This document shows, piece by piece, positions 50,712-59,275 of a stretch of DNA of 64,000 nt. Within the stretch, counting starts at the first letter, position 1; the number at the start of each line of letters is the position of its first letter. The notes below the pieces were generated by a model. That model was not told the origin of the DNA. It made no database searches and worked only from the letters and a program-made list of their open reading frames with translations. The translations under genes were made by a program, and so were the position numbers. This DNA comes from Amycolatopsis viridis (GTDB lineage Bacteria > Actinomycetota > Actinomycetes > Mycobacteriales > Pseudonocardiaceae): assembly GCF_011758765.1 (NCBI RefSeq), contig NZ_JAANOU010000001.1, forward strand, positions 4,712,001 to 4,776,000, given 5' to 3'.

Positions 50712-51842
50712 ATGTGCATGTCGGGTCACGCCGGCGAGGACGCAGGTGAACGCGGCACGCTCGGCCGGCGCGGGCTGCTGACGGCGCTGGGCGGCGCGGG
50801 CCTGGCCCTGGGGCTGGCGGCCGCGAGCGGCGGACCGCTCGCGGCCGCCGCGCCGCCGGGTCCGGCCCCGCGAAAAGCGCACCTCGAGGTGGTGCTGCTC
50901 GGGACCCAGGCCGGACCACCGCCGAAACCGGACCGGGCCGGCATATCCACCGCCTTGCTGGTGGACGGGAGCATCTACCTGATCGACTGCGGGCGGTCCT
51001 CGCTGACCCAGTTCATGCGGGCCGGCCTCGACCTCACCGCGATCCGGTCGATCTTCCTGACCCACCTGCACATCGACCACATCGCCGACTACTACAACTA
51101 CGTCGCGCTGGGCGGCGCGCCGGTCAGCGGCGGGCTCGGCAGCACCGGGCCGGTCGGCGTGTACGGGCCCGGTTCCGCGGGCGGGCTGCCGCCCAAATTC
51201 GGCGGCGGTACCGCGCCGGTGGTGTCACCGCCGGATCCGGTTCCGGGCACCCGCGCGCTGACCCAGCAGTGGACGAACGCTGTCGCCTACTCCAGCAACC
51301 TGTTCATCCGCGACTCCGGCATCACCGATCCGACCACCCTGCTCGACGTCCACGAGATCGCGCTGCCCGACGTGGGAGCGAGCTTCACCAACACCGCCCC
51401 GGCGATGCGGCCGTTCCCGGTGATGAGCGACGACAAGGTCAAAGTGACCGCCATCCTCGTGCCACACGGTCCGGTGTTCCCCTCGTTCGCGTTCCGCTTC
51501 GACACCGCCTACGGATCGGTGACGTTCTCCGGCGACACCACCCGCAGCCCCAACCTCCTCGCCCTCGCCGAGAACACCGACCTGCTCGTGCACGAAGCGA
51601 TCAACCTGGAGGGCGCCCAGCTCCCGCCCGCGCTGCGGAACCACATGCTGGAGTCGCACGTCGAGGTCCAGTCGGTGGGCTCCATCGCCGAGGCCGCGCA
51701 CGCCAAACGGCTGGTCCTCAGCCACCTGGTCGACTTCGCGCACGATTCGATCGACGTGCCCCGGTGGCGGCGCTGGGCGCAGAACGGCTACACCGGCCCG
51801 GTCGCGGTCGGCACCGACCTGCAGCGGATCGCCATCGGGTGA
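50712..51842 (+). CDS. Tat-exported MBL-fold metallo-hydrolase
   Basis: A 376-residue metallo-beta-lactamase fold protein. Twin Arg (Arg19, Arg20 in LGRRGLL) and a hydrophobic Ala/Gly run indicate Tat export. HLHIDH (118-123) is the metal site, with further ligands in GDTTRS and LSHLVDF, resembling RNase Z/arylsulfatase-type enzymes. AGGAGG stands 5 bases before ATG 50712. It follows the hydrolase gene by 48 bases, so it is probably cotranscribed with the catabolic genes. Substrate unknown. Confidence 0.85.
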   Translation: MCMSGHAGEDAGERGTLGRRGLLTALGGAGLALGLAAASGGPLAAAAPPGPAPRKAHLEVVLLGTQAGPPPKPDRAGISTALLVDGSIYLIDCGRSSLTQFMRAGLDLTAIRSIFLTHLHIDHIADYYNYVALGGAPVSGGLGSTGPVGVYGPGSAGGLPPKFGGGTAPVVSPPDPVPGTRALTQQWTNAVAYSSNLFIRDSGITDPTTLLDVHEIALPDVGASFTNTAPAMRPFPVMSDDKVKVTAILVPHGPVFPSFAFRFDTAYGSVTFSGDTTRSPNLLALAENTDLLVHEAINLEGAQLPPALRNHMLESHVEVQSVGSIAEAAHAKRLVLSHLVDFAHDSIDVPRWRRWAQNGYTGPVAVGTDLQRIAIG

Positions 51843-52051
51843 CGCCGGCGGGACAACCGGTTGCCACGGCGAAGTGCGCTCAGCCGGTGATCGGGTACGG
51901 GTCGCAGCCCCCAGCCCGGCGTTGTCGTACGGTTGACAGGAAAACGTGGTGCAAGCGCGCCGTGCCCGGGCGTCACCTGCGCCCTGGGTGTCTCCGGCAA
52001 CGGCCGGTTCCTGCCCCGCTTCCGCGCCGACCGCCGACACGGGAGTTGACG

Positions 52052-52456
52052 ATGTGGCAGGGCACGGTGGTTCTCCAGCCCGGCCGGCTGGTTTATGCCG
52101 GTCAGCTGGGTGCCGCGCACCAGCACCGGCATGCCGCGGTGCAGCTGGTGATCGCCACGGCGGGGACAGTGTGGTTGCGCGACAAGTCCGGCGCCGAACG
52201 GGAGGGCCAGGTGGCGGTCATCCCGTCCGGCGCGCCGCACGAGATGCTCGGCGGTCCGGCAGGGCTGATCTCGGCATGGCCGCCAAACCCCACTACCCCA
52301 CCGGCTACCTCGCCCATCTCGCCGAATCGTTCCGGCCCAGCGGGGCCTGCACGGCCAGGGAACCACGACGACGAGCGGCGACGGAACGCACGACCGGCCC
52401 GGTGTCGCACTGACGTGCGGTGGACAGCCGTTGCCCGTGCGGGTGAGATGGCCTGA
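52052..52456 (+). pseudogene. Broken AraC-type regulator: cupin N-terminus only
   Basis: ATG 52052 begins a clear cupin domain (WQGTVVLQPGRLVYAG, then AHQHRHAAVQLVIA and VAVIPSGAPHEM) like the N-terminus of actinobacterial AraC-type regulators. After about residue 78 the frame turns to low-complexity Pro/Ser/Arg sequence, and no C-terminal HTH follows. A protein-like stretch in another frame (MAAKPHYPTGYLAHLAESF, 52275 onward) hints at a frameshift or fusion to a second fragment. Probably non-functional. Confidence 0.55.
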
Positions 52457-52489
52457 TCCGCGAGTGCACGGGTGGTCCAGTCCGCGGCC

Positions 52490-52906
52490 TCACCTCTCGT
52501 CGCCGTACACCGGCAGCAGGCCGCGTTCGCCGAACACCTTCTTCGCCACGAAGGTCGCGTTCACCGCCTTCGGGAATCCGCAGTACACCGACGAGTGCAG
52601 CAGCGCCTCCACGATCTCCACCGGCGTCAGCCCCACGTTCAGCGCGGCGTTGATGTGCACGTCCAACTGCGCCTCACACCCGCCGAGCGCGGTCAGCATG
52701 CCCAGCGTGACCAACTGGCGGTCCCGCGGCGACAGTTCCTGTCGCGAATAGACTTCCCCGAAGCCCCACGCCACCACGTGATGGCCCAGCTCCGGCGAAA
52801 TCGCGGCGAGTGAGTCGATAACCCGTTGGCCTGCCTCGCCATCCACCTCGTCCAGCACCTGCATACCGCGCTCGAACCGGTCCTGCCTGGTCTCTGCCTT
52901 CGTCAT
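52490..52906 (-). CDS. Carboxymuconolactone decarboxylase (CMD) family protein
   Basis: A 138-residue CMD-domain protein. DRQLVTLGMLTALGGCEAQLDVH and LLHSSVYCGFPKAVNA are family signatures. A two-Cys AhpD-type redox site is absent (one Cys in each motif), so a decarboxylase-like or small-molecule role is more likely than peroxidase. ATG 52906 is chosen over an upstream frame without coding character. Single gene next to a catabolic cluster. Confidence 0.85.
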   Translation of the reverse strand: MTKAETRQDRFERGMQVLDEVDGEAGQRVIDSLAAISPELGHHVVAWGFGEVYSRQELSPRDRQLVTLGMLTALGGCEAQLDVHINAALNVGLTPVEIVEALLHSSVYCGFPKAVNATFVAKKVFGERGLLPVYGDER

Positions 52907-53176
52907 GCCGCAGACGCTAGTTGCTGGTGCGCGCTCCAGGGCAACACCGGAACCTCGCGGGTGAGGTCTTGGGTGACACGGAGGCGGACGTCGCGTCGTC
53001 TGCTCGCCCAGAACCCCAACCAGCTCGCTGGATCGCACCGCGGGTGGGCCCGTGCCACACTCCGGGCGGACCCCTGTCATGGTCGTCTACAGTGGATCAG
53101 ACTGGCTTCCCCGCAACCTGACCCATTGCCGTGGTCGGGACCCTCGCGCGGATGTGGGTGCCGCGCTGCTCAGCAC

Positions 53177-53581
53177 CTACCGTGGGCGGTTGAACCAGGC
53201 GCTGGCCTGTGTGGTGACCATCAATGCCAGGATGACGCCGCCACAGGCGAGCCCGATGACCGGCCCGCCCGTGAAGATGGGGCCGAAGCCGTCCCCGAGG
53301 CCCAGGCTGCCCAGGCAGGCCACGATCATCAGCGAGGCGTACACGATCGTGGTGACCCGGACACCTCCGCCGCGAGTGGCGAACTTCGTCCCCAGGACGA
53401 TCGACAGCGCACCCAGGCCCAGCAGCACACTGACGATCGCGACGGCATCGGCGATGCTGCCGCCGTCGTTCGCAATGATGCCGGCCAAAAGACCAGCGAC
53501 GAGCACACCGACGGTGAGCTGCATGCCACCCATGACGAACAGAAGTACCCGCACCCCCCTCATCAGTCCGGGCATATCCAC
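53177..53581 (-). CDS. Small membrane protein of unknown function
   Basis: A 134-residue protein with four hydrophobic helices (for example LTVGVLVAGLLAGIIA and IVSVLLGLGALSIVLG) and short loops. No family is recognised. Either ATG 53581 or ATG 53575 may be the start. Codon use is gene-like and the helices are well formed, so it is probably real. Confidence 0.65.
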   Translation of the reverse strand: MDMPGLMRGVRVLLFVMGGMQLTVGVLVAGLLAGIIANDGGSIADAVAIVSVLLGLGALSIVLGTKFATRGGGVRVTTIVYASLMIVACLGSLGLGDGFGPIFTGGPVIGLACGGVILALMVTTQASAWFNRPR

Positions 53582-53942
53582 GCCCGACGAGTCCCCGGAG
53601 AGCCGTAGGAGCTGTTCGGGGCACCAGATCTCATGGGGGCGTCTCCTCCGTCAGACGTCCGGGACGGGCGCAGTGTACGACGGAGGCAGGGGTCAGGGTG
53701 GTGCAGTCCTCAGCAGCCCGTCCCCCCGGTACTGCCCGCTACTCACCGCCCGTCACCCTGGTTAGCATGGCCCCGACGCCGGCGCCGAGAACGAGGGCTG
53801 TCAAGGTGTCCGAAGGGATCTGTCTCACCGCGCGGTGTCGCTGGGCAGGAGGTGCCCCGGCTCCGCTGCCCGTCCGGTCCGGGAAGAAGTCGACGGACTG
53901 TGGTTCTCCGTGACCGGTTCCAGTGGCACCCTCCTCGAATGA
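53582..53942. other. 361-base gap, part of a long direct repeat
   Basis: No gene is supported. The right part (53826-53942) belongs to the first copy of the 193-bp repeat. The rest is GC-rich non-coding-like sequence without a clear hairpin. Confidence 0.5.
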
Positions 53943-54018
53943 TCAGACGCCAGGGGTGTACTCGGGGAGGGTGGGCGCCTGCGTCCGGTAGCGCCGCTCG
54001 ACCGCAGCCGCCGCGCGC
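53826..54018. repeat. 193-bp direct repeat, copy 1
   Basis: This segment matches 56774-56967 with only about a dozen mismatches and one small indel by eye. It covers the last 76 bases of the monooxygenase gene plus 117 bases beyond its stop. Both copies have the same orientation, 2.9 kb apart. Confidence 0.88.
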
Positions 54019-55112
54019 AGCAGCGGCAGCCGGGCGACCGCGTTGCGCACGGCGATGCCAGTCCGCGTTCCGGGCACCATGAGGCGCACGTTCGGCCCGA
54101 TCTGTTGCCGCTTCAGGACTAGTGCGCGATGGCTGTCCTGATAGCGCGGGAAGGCGATCCGATGGTCGCCGGACGCGGCGACCAGTTCCCCGGCGAGCCG
54201 GTACGCCCCGACGAGGGCCAGTTCGGCGCCGGCTCCGGAGGCGGGGGAGGCACACCACGCGGCGTCGCCGACGAGGGTCACTCGCCCGGCCGACCAGGAG
54301 TCCATGCGCACTTGACTGACGGCGTCGAAGTAGAAGTCGGGATCGCCGAGCGCCGCCGCGAGCAGTTCCTGGACACGCCAGCCGGTCTCGTGCGCGAACG
54401 CGGCGTGGACCAGCCGCTTGTGCGCGGCTACGTCGCGGTGGTCGTAGGCGATGGGCGCGGAACGGAAGATGAAGTATGCCTTGGCCTGGAGGTGGTTGCC
54501 CGAGCGGTAGAGGCCCGCCATGTGGCCCGGCCGGTTGAACATGGTGACGCACCGGTCCTCACCCAGCGACGCGTCGGCGTTCGCGAACGCGAAGTAGTGG
54601 CCGCCGTGCGTGACGTGGTCGGCCTCCGGGCCGAACGCCAGTCGCCGCACCGTGGAGTGCAGGCCGTCCGCTCCGATCACCAGGTCGAACCGCCGGTCGG
54701 GCCCGTGCTCGAAGGCGACGGTCACGCCGTCGGCGTCCTGCGTCAGATCCCGCACACCGTCGCCGAAGACATACTCGACGCCTTCGGTGACATCGCGCAG
54801 CAGCGCGACAAGATCGCCTCGCATGATCTCGGGCTCGGTCGCGCCCGCGACATCCAGCCGTGCGACGGCGCGGTTGCGGGCGTCGACGAACTTCATGCTG
54901 CGCACGTCTGCGGCGGCCGCACGGATCCGCGTCAGGATGCCCATCCGGTCCACGACGTCGATCGCCTGTTCCCGGACGTCCACGCCGTTGCCGCCGGGCC
55001 GCGGGCCGGGCGCGCGTTCGACGACCGTCGGCCGGAAACCGTGCCGCGCCAGCCAGTACGCGGTAGTCAGGCCGCCGATGCCGGCCCCGGCGATGAGGAT
55101 CTGCGCGTTCAT
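53943..55112 (-). CDS. FAD-dependent monooxygenase (TetX/PHBH-like)
   Basis: A 389-residue flavoprotein. The FAD motif GAGIGGLTTAYWL is near residue 8-20, GADGLHSTVRRL near 157 and GDAAWCASP near 285. The group hydroxylates small aromatics or drugs. ATG 55112 is chosen since it begins the beta strand before the GxGxxG motif and has AAGG upstream. It is divergent from a TetR gene whose operator-like repeats lie between them. The 3' end is duplicated at 56.9 kb. Confidence 0.85.
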   Translation of the reverse strand: MNAQILIAGAGIGGLTTAYWLARHGFRPTVVERAPGPRPGGNGVDVREQAIDVVDRMGILTRIRAAAADVRSMKFVDARNRAVARLDVAGATEPEIMRGDLVALLRDVTEGVEYVFGDGVRDLTQDADGVTVAFEHGPDRRFDLVIGADGLHSTVRRLAFGPEADHVTHGGHYFAFANADASLGEDRCVTMFNRPGHMAGLYRSGNHLQAKAYFIFRSAPIAYDHRDVAAHKRLVHAAFAHETGWRVQELLAAALGDPDFYFDAVSQVRMDSWSAGRVTLVGDAAWCASPASGAGAELALVGAYRLAGELVAASGDHRIAFPRYQDSHRALVLKRQQIGPNVRLMVPGTRTGIAVRNAVARLPLLRAAAAVERRYRTQAPTLPEYTPGV

Positions 55113-55146
55113 GATGGGTCCCTTCCTGTATCTTAACTGAAGTGCA

Positions 55147-55182
55147 CGTTCCAGATAATGATGTGGAAGAAGCGTTCCAGAT
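55147..55182. promoter_or_regulatory. Operator-like direct and inverted repeats before the TetR gene
   Basis: CGTTCCAGAT occurs at 55147-55156 and again at 55173-55182, 26 bases apart. Between them TTCCA-N10-TGGAA forms a dyad. This fits a TetR binding region and supports ATG 55181 rather than GTG 55142 as the regulator's start. Confidence 0.5.
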
Positions 55183-55744
55183 GTCAAATGTGCCTGCTCA
55201 TGGACGCCGAGCGGACGCCGTCCGCAACCGGCAGATCGCCCTCGATGCGGCCACCGCGTTACTCGGCGAACCCGGAACGGCGCTGACGGTCGAGGCCATC
55301 GCCAAACGCGCTGGACTCGGCGCGGCCACGGTCGTGCGCGCCTTCGGCGGAAAGGACGCCCTGCTCGACGCTGCCGTCGCGGAGCTGCTGCGGCCCGTGG
55401 TGCAGCGGGCCAAGGACCTGTCCGGCGCGTCTCAACCCGATCGCGCGTTGCGGACGTTCTTAGCCGAGCTGATGGACTTCCAGTCGGCGTACCACGGGAT
55501 CAGCACCGAGCTGCGCGGCCTGAACGTGCCCGCGACAACGGCGCTGCGCGCGGAGCTGGAAGGCGTGGTGCGCGCGATGGTCGCCAGGGCGCAGCGCGCC
55601 GGGGTGATCCGCACGGACCTGGAGCCGGACGTGCTGACCGATCTCATCGGACAGACGGCGTTCGCGATCGCGCGCTTCGACGGCGATCTGGCCGGCGCCT
55701 ACCTCACCGTTCTGATGGACGGCCTGTGCCCGTCCACGCGTTGA
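55181..55744 (+). CDS. TetR family transcriptional regulator
   Basis: A 187-residue TetR protein. The HTH is at about 25-60 (LTVEAIAKRAGLGAATVVRAFGGKDAL). A GTG at 55142 would add 13 residues, but repeats that look like its operator overlap that stretch, and GGAAGA lies 10 bases before ATG 55181. It most likely represses the divergent flavin monooxygenase gene and itself. Confidence 0.85.
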   Translation: MSNVPAHGRRADAVRNRQIALDAATALLGEPGTALTVEAIAKRAGLGAATVVRAFGGKDALLDAAVAELLRPVVQRAKDLSGASQPDRALRTFLAELMDFQSAYHGISTELRGLNVPATTALRAELEGVVRAMVARAQRAGVIRTDLEPDVLTDLIGQTAFAIARFDGDLAGAYLTVLMDGLCPSTR

Positions 55745-56167
55745 TCATGTGCCCGCCACCGATCGGTTCGCCGAGCTCCGGGGTTGAAGAAGATCGGTAC
55801 CCCAATCGTAAGCCGAGTACGCCGTTCCACATCGATGACAACGGAACACGGCTATCCGGTGACATAGCCACCACCTTGCAGCTCAGCAGCTTCGCGCGCG
55901 ACTCACTCTGGGCGAGCCGACCGCGGTGGAACGGATGACGGAACGCGCGATCGAAATCGCCACCACACACGCCACCGCAGCCACCGAAGCCCGGCGCGCA
56001 GCGATGCCGGCTGTGTTCCGCACCTCCGCCGAGCACGAGCTGGCGTTCTTCCGCGCACCAACTGAAGCGAGCAGCTCATGAACAACCGTGAGCGGCACAA
56101 CGCGTCGTCCGGGAAATGGCCGATCAAAAAGGATTGCGCGACGGGGCCGGTCTGCGATGCTGGCCCG
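55745..56167. other. 423-base gap with a possible small gene remnant
   Basis: No full gene is supported. A 48-codon open frame at 55935-56081 (begins TERAIEIATTHATAATEAR) has gene-like third-position GC, and its stop overlaps an ATG (56078) in the frame of the next gene. Its frame stays open for some 25 codons upstream without a start, so it looks like the 3' fragment of a lost gene. Confidence 0.35.
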
Positions 56168-56578
56168 GTGAGCGAAGCGATCTCCTACGCCTGGCGGGAC
56201 CCCATCACCGACGACGAAATGGTCGATCTCGTCCGATCGCACGGCGGCAACGCCGTGGCCGGCTGGTGGAGCCGGATCCAGCAGCACAGCCTGGGCTGGG
56301 TGGGCGCCCGTGATGGCGAAGGGCTCCTGGTCGGCTTCGTGAACGTGGCCTGGGACGGTGGCGACCACGCGTTCCTGATCGACACGAAGACCCGCGGCTC
56401 GCACCAGCACCGCGGGATCGGAACGGCGGTCGTCCGGCTGGCGGCGGCGCAGGCACGTGCGGCGGGCTGTGAGTGGCTGCACGTCGACTTCGAGCCGGAA
56501 CTGCGACGCTTCTACTTCGACGCGTGCGGCTTCCGCACCACTGATGCCGGGCTGATCCACCTGGTGGCAGGGCGCTGA
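56168..56578 (+). CDS. GNAT family N-acetyltransferase
   Basis: A 136-residue acetyltransferase. HQHRGIGTAVVRLAAAQARAA holds the Q/R-x-x-G-x-G/A acetyl-CoA loop, LHVDFEPELRRFYFDACGFR is the C-terminal motif. GTG 56168 is favoured; an in-frame ATG at 56078 adds 30 residues without fold. Substrate unknown. A single gene inside the repeat-flanked block. Confidence 0.82.
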   Translation: MSEAISYAWRDPITDDEMVDLVRSHGGNAVAGWWSRIQQHSLGWVGARDGEGLLVGFVNVAWDGGDHAFLIDTKTRGSHQHRGIGTAVVRLAAAQARAAGCEWLHVDFEPELRRFYFDACGFRTTDAGLIHLVAGR

Positions 56579-57182
56579 CCGGGCGATACCCCACCCGGTA
56601 GTAGCGAGTTGAATTCCGAGCCACAAGCGACATGATCGACACCGCCGACCTGAAGCGGGATGGCATCGTCGCGACTTCCGTCGACGTCGCCCTCGCCAAG
56701 TACAACCATTCCCATAACCCCACGAGCATCTGGTCGACCTGGCCACGGCATGAGAAGGCTTCGGTGCCGAGAACACCGCGCGATGTCGCTGCGACAGGAG
56801 GTGCCCCGGCTCCGCTGCCCGTCCGGTCAGGGAAGAAGTCGACGGACTGTGGTTCTCTGTGATCGGTTCCAGTGGCGCCCTCCTCAACTGATCAGACGCC
56901 AGGGGCGTACTCGGGGAGGGTGGGCGCTTGCGTCCGGTAGCGCGGCTCGACCGCAGCCGCCGCGCGCTTCCCGCCCCCAAACCCCTTAATTCAGGACGCT
57001 CCTAGTACGGCAGCCGCAGTTTGGCGATCTCGGCTGGTCAGGGTTGCGAGTGTCCCTGTTGATCAGTGGGCAACCGGCTCGCGATGATTCCACCTGCACG
57101 TCGAAGCGGGTGGCCGCCGATCGACACCGACCCCGAAAACCCCGGCCGAACCGATTCGCGCAGGTCGGAGCATGATGGATGC
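56579..57182. other. 604-base gap containing repeat copy 2
   Basis: No intact gene. It contains the second copy of the direct repeat at 56774-56967. A short open frame at 56632-56862 has no recognisable fold and runs into the repeat. After 56968 an abrupt change of sequence marks the end of the homology. Confidence 0.5.
56774..56967. repeat. 193-bp direct repeat, copy 2, with monooxygenase 3' remnant
   Basis: It matches 53826-54018. On the minus strand 56892-56967 reads AVEPRYRTQAPTLPEYAPGV and stop, the C-terminus of the monooxygenase with two changes in these 20 residues. The remainder of that gene copy is missing, so this is the stump of a paralogue or duplicate. Confidence 0.85.
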
Positions 57183-57608
57183 GTGATCGCGTTGCGGGTG
57201 TCCGGTGAACTGGCGTGCTCGGCCGAACGGGCCTGGGCACTGGTGGCCGACTACGGCCAGGACCCGCGCTGGCGGGCCGGGGTGACCACGATGAACCCAC
57301 AGCCGCCGGGGATCGTGACGCCGGGCACCACGACCGAAGAGGTGCTCCGGTTCGGTGGCCGCACCTACCGCAGCGGCGGGCTGGTGACCTCGGTCGACCC
57401 GGGCCGGGAGTTCTCCTGGCGCACCACCTCGGGCCTGCGGGCCTCGGGCGGGCGCATCCTCGAACCGCTCGACGACCGACGAACCCGCCTGACGCTGCAC
57501 GCCCAGGTCCGACCACCGGGCATCCTGCGCCTGTTCGAACCCGTTCTCACGCCGCTGTTGCGTCGCCAGCTGCTGGCCGACATCGGGCGCCTCACCCGTC
57601 TGGTCTGA
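57183..57608 (+). CDS. SRPBCC family protein
   Basis: A 141-residue START/Bet v1-like (SRPBCC) ligand-binding protein: SGELACSAERAWALVADYGQDPRWRAG at the N-terminus and PLLRRQLLADIGRLTRL helix at the C-terminus are typical. GTG 57183 begins the first strand. Such proteins act as polyketide cyclases or lipid/small-molecule carriers. It converges on a dead XRE gene. Confidence 0.8.
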   Translation: MIALRVSGELACSAERAWALVADYGQDPRWRAGVTTMNPQPPGIVTPGTTTEEVLRFGGRTYRSGGLVTSVDPGREFSWRTTSGLRASGGRILEPLDDRRTRLTLHAQVRPPGILRLFEPVLTPLLRRQLLADIGRLTRLV

Positions 57609-57613
57609 CCGCT

Positions 57614-57874
57614 CTACCACCGGGTCCGTGCGAGCAGCGGGTGTCTGTTGGCGGGCGGGCGGTCCAGCCCGATGGGGCGCCGAAGGCCCGCCTGGACGTA
57701 CAGCTCCTCGGCGGAAATCCGCAATCCCTTGGCGATCTGCTGAAGAATCTCCGCGCTCGGCTTCCGGACAGACAACTGCTGCAGCGAGATCTTGGCGGTA
57801 CTCCCCTGCTGCTTGATATGGGCGCCGATGCCCTTCCGAGATCGGCGACGCGGCGATCGATCCTTGACCTGTGG
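57614..57874 (-). pseudogene. XRE-family HTH regulator remnant
   Basis: Minus-strand translation gives GIGAHIKQQ, KISLQQLSV, then directly RKPSAEILQQIAKGL and ISAEELYVQAGL. In intact relatives about 20 residues with the turn and recognition helix (the NPYLSQIERG region) stand between LSV and RKPS; here they are deleted. No start codon exists in the open frame, which is closed upstream by a stop at 57875. The DNA-binding function must be lost. Confidence 0.75.
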
Positions 57875-57954
57875 TTAGTTCGCGTCGGGCGCCGGTCCGG
57901 CCATCCGCTCACCTCCTCTCGACACCATCGACGGCATGCGCGCGTGCTAGCTAT

Positions 57955-57973
57955 TGCAAGCGAAGCGCTTGCA
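57955..57973. promoter_or_regulatory. 19-bp palindrome
   Basis: TGCAAGCG-AAG-CGCTTGCA is a perfect dyad 108 bases before the next TetR gene. Further nested dyads follow at 58015-58053 (CGTAAT...ATTACG around TTAGC...GCTAA). They are candidate operators for the TetR protein. Confidence 0.5.
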
Positions 57974-58080
57974 CCCCGGCCGCGAGGCCGGTTCCATTTC
58001 GATACGGCTGTTGCGTAATTAGCGCCGAGCGAGCTAACCTTCGGGCATTACGAAACAGCAGTAGCGGAAAGGGGGGTGAC

Positions 58081-58710
58081 GTGGTCGAGGAGAAGCGTCG
58101 CGGACGGCCGAGGGACGAGCAGGTGGACGGCCGAATTCTGGACGCCGCCCTGGAACTGGTGCTGGCCGAGGGCTATGACCGGTTCTCACCCGACGGTGTC
58201 GCGGCGAAGGCCGGGGTCGCCAAGACCACGCTGTACCGACGCTGGCCTACCAAGGATCACCTGATCCTCGCCGTGGTCACCAGGATGCAGAACGAGGTCG
58301 AGGTGACTGACACCGGAGACCTCCCCCGCGACCTGACCCGCTATCTCGACGAGATCGCCGCCGGGCTGAATCGGATGCGCAAGGCCGGTCGCCCGCAACT
58401 GGCCGGCGACCAGTCCGCAGGGCTGATCGCCGAGATCGCCGCGGCCGCGGCACGGCACGCGGACATCGGCGCGGTGGTGCGTCAGATGTTCGCCCTGCGC
58501 AACAAGGTTCCGATCGGCCTGCTGGCCAGAGCGAGGGAGCGCGGCGACCTGCCAGAAGACGTCGACCCCGAAGTGCTGTTCGAACAACTCGCCGGCGCGC
58601 TCTACTACCGCGTGCTGATCACCGGAAGCCCCATCGGCCCCGCGTATGTACAACGCCTTGTCACCACCGCACTCAGCGCTACCCCCGCAGCGAACAGGAG
58701 AAAGTCATGA
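58081..58710 (+). CDS. TetR family transcriptional regulator
   Basis: A 209-residue TetR regulator with HTH at about 12-60 (FSPDGVAAKAGVAKTTLYRRWPTKDHL) and a TetR_C_16-type C-terminus. GTG 58081 is preceded by AAAGGGGGG. Its stop overlaps the ATG of the next gene (ATGA at 58707-58710), so the two are coupled. Dyads at 57955 and 58015-58053 probably mediate autoregulation. Confidence 0.87.
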   Translation: MVEEKRRGRPRDEQVDGRILDAALELVLAEGYDRFSPDGVAAKAGVAKTTLYRRWPTKDHLILAVVTRMQNEVEVTDTGDLPRDLTRYLDEIAAGLNRMRKAGRPQLAGDQSAGLIAEIAAAAARHADIGAVVRQMFALRNKVPIGLLARARERGDLPEDVDPEVLFEQLAGALYYRVLITGSPIGPAYVQRLVTTALSATPAANRRKS

Positions 58711-59273
58711 CCGTCATCGACAGCATCGAAACCGCCCCACGTAAGCGGAAAGGGCGCCGTATCGCGATCATCGCGGGCACCGTGCTGGTGATCATCGCCG
58801 GCTACCTCACCTGGAGCAACCTGCGTCGAGACACGCTCACCACCTCGGTGGAAATCCCGGCGAGCGCGGATCGGGTGTGGCAGGTGCTCACCGACTTCGG
58901 CGCCTATCCAGAGTGGAACCCGTTCATCGTGTCGGCGGAGGTGACCTCGCCTGGCGGGCTCGCCAAGGATGCCGAGCTGCGCATTGTCCTGCGGGACGCG
59001 AGCGGCGACACCACGTTCAACCCCACCGTGCTTGCCGCCGTACCCGGCAAGGAACTGCGTTGGATCGGCAAGGTCCCGCCCGGCCTGATCTTCGACGGCG
59101 AGCACAGTTTCGAACTGCAGCCGCTCGGTCCCGGCCGCACCCGGCTGGTGCAGCACGAGCGATTCACCGGCGCGCTGGTCCCGTTCATGGCAGGAACCCT
59201 GCGAGCGAACACCCTTCCGCAGTTCGAGGCGATGAACCGGGCACTCGCTCAGCGCGCGAGCACAGGCTCGTAG
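58707..59273 (+). CDS. Membrane-anchored SRPBCC domain protein
   Basis: A 188-residue protein. A basic leader (PRKRKGRR) and one hydrophobic helix at about 18-36 anchor an SRPBCC domain (TTSVEIPASADRVWQVLTDF, PEWNPFIVSAEV). A membrane-bound SRPBCC domain is less common than the soluble form. It is translationally coupled to the TetR gene and likely regulated by it. Ligand unknown. Confidence 0.82.
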   Translation: MTVIDSIETAPRKRKGRRIAIIAGTVLVIIAGYLTWSNLRRDTLTTSVEIPASADRVWQVLTDFGAYPEWNPFIVSAEVTSPGGLAKDAELRIVLRDASGDTTFNPTVLAAVPGKELRWIGKVPPGLIFDGEHSFELQPLGPGRTRLVQHERFTGALVPFMAGTLRANTLPQFEAMNRALAQRASTGS

Positions 59274-59275
59274 CG

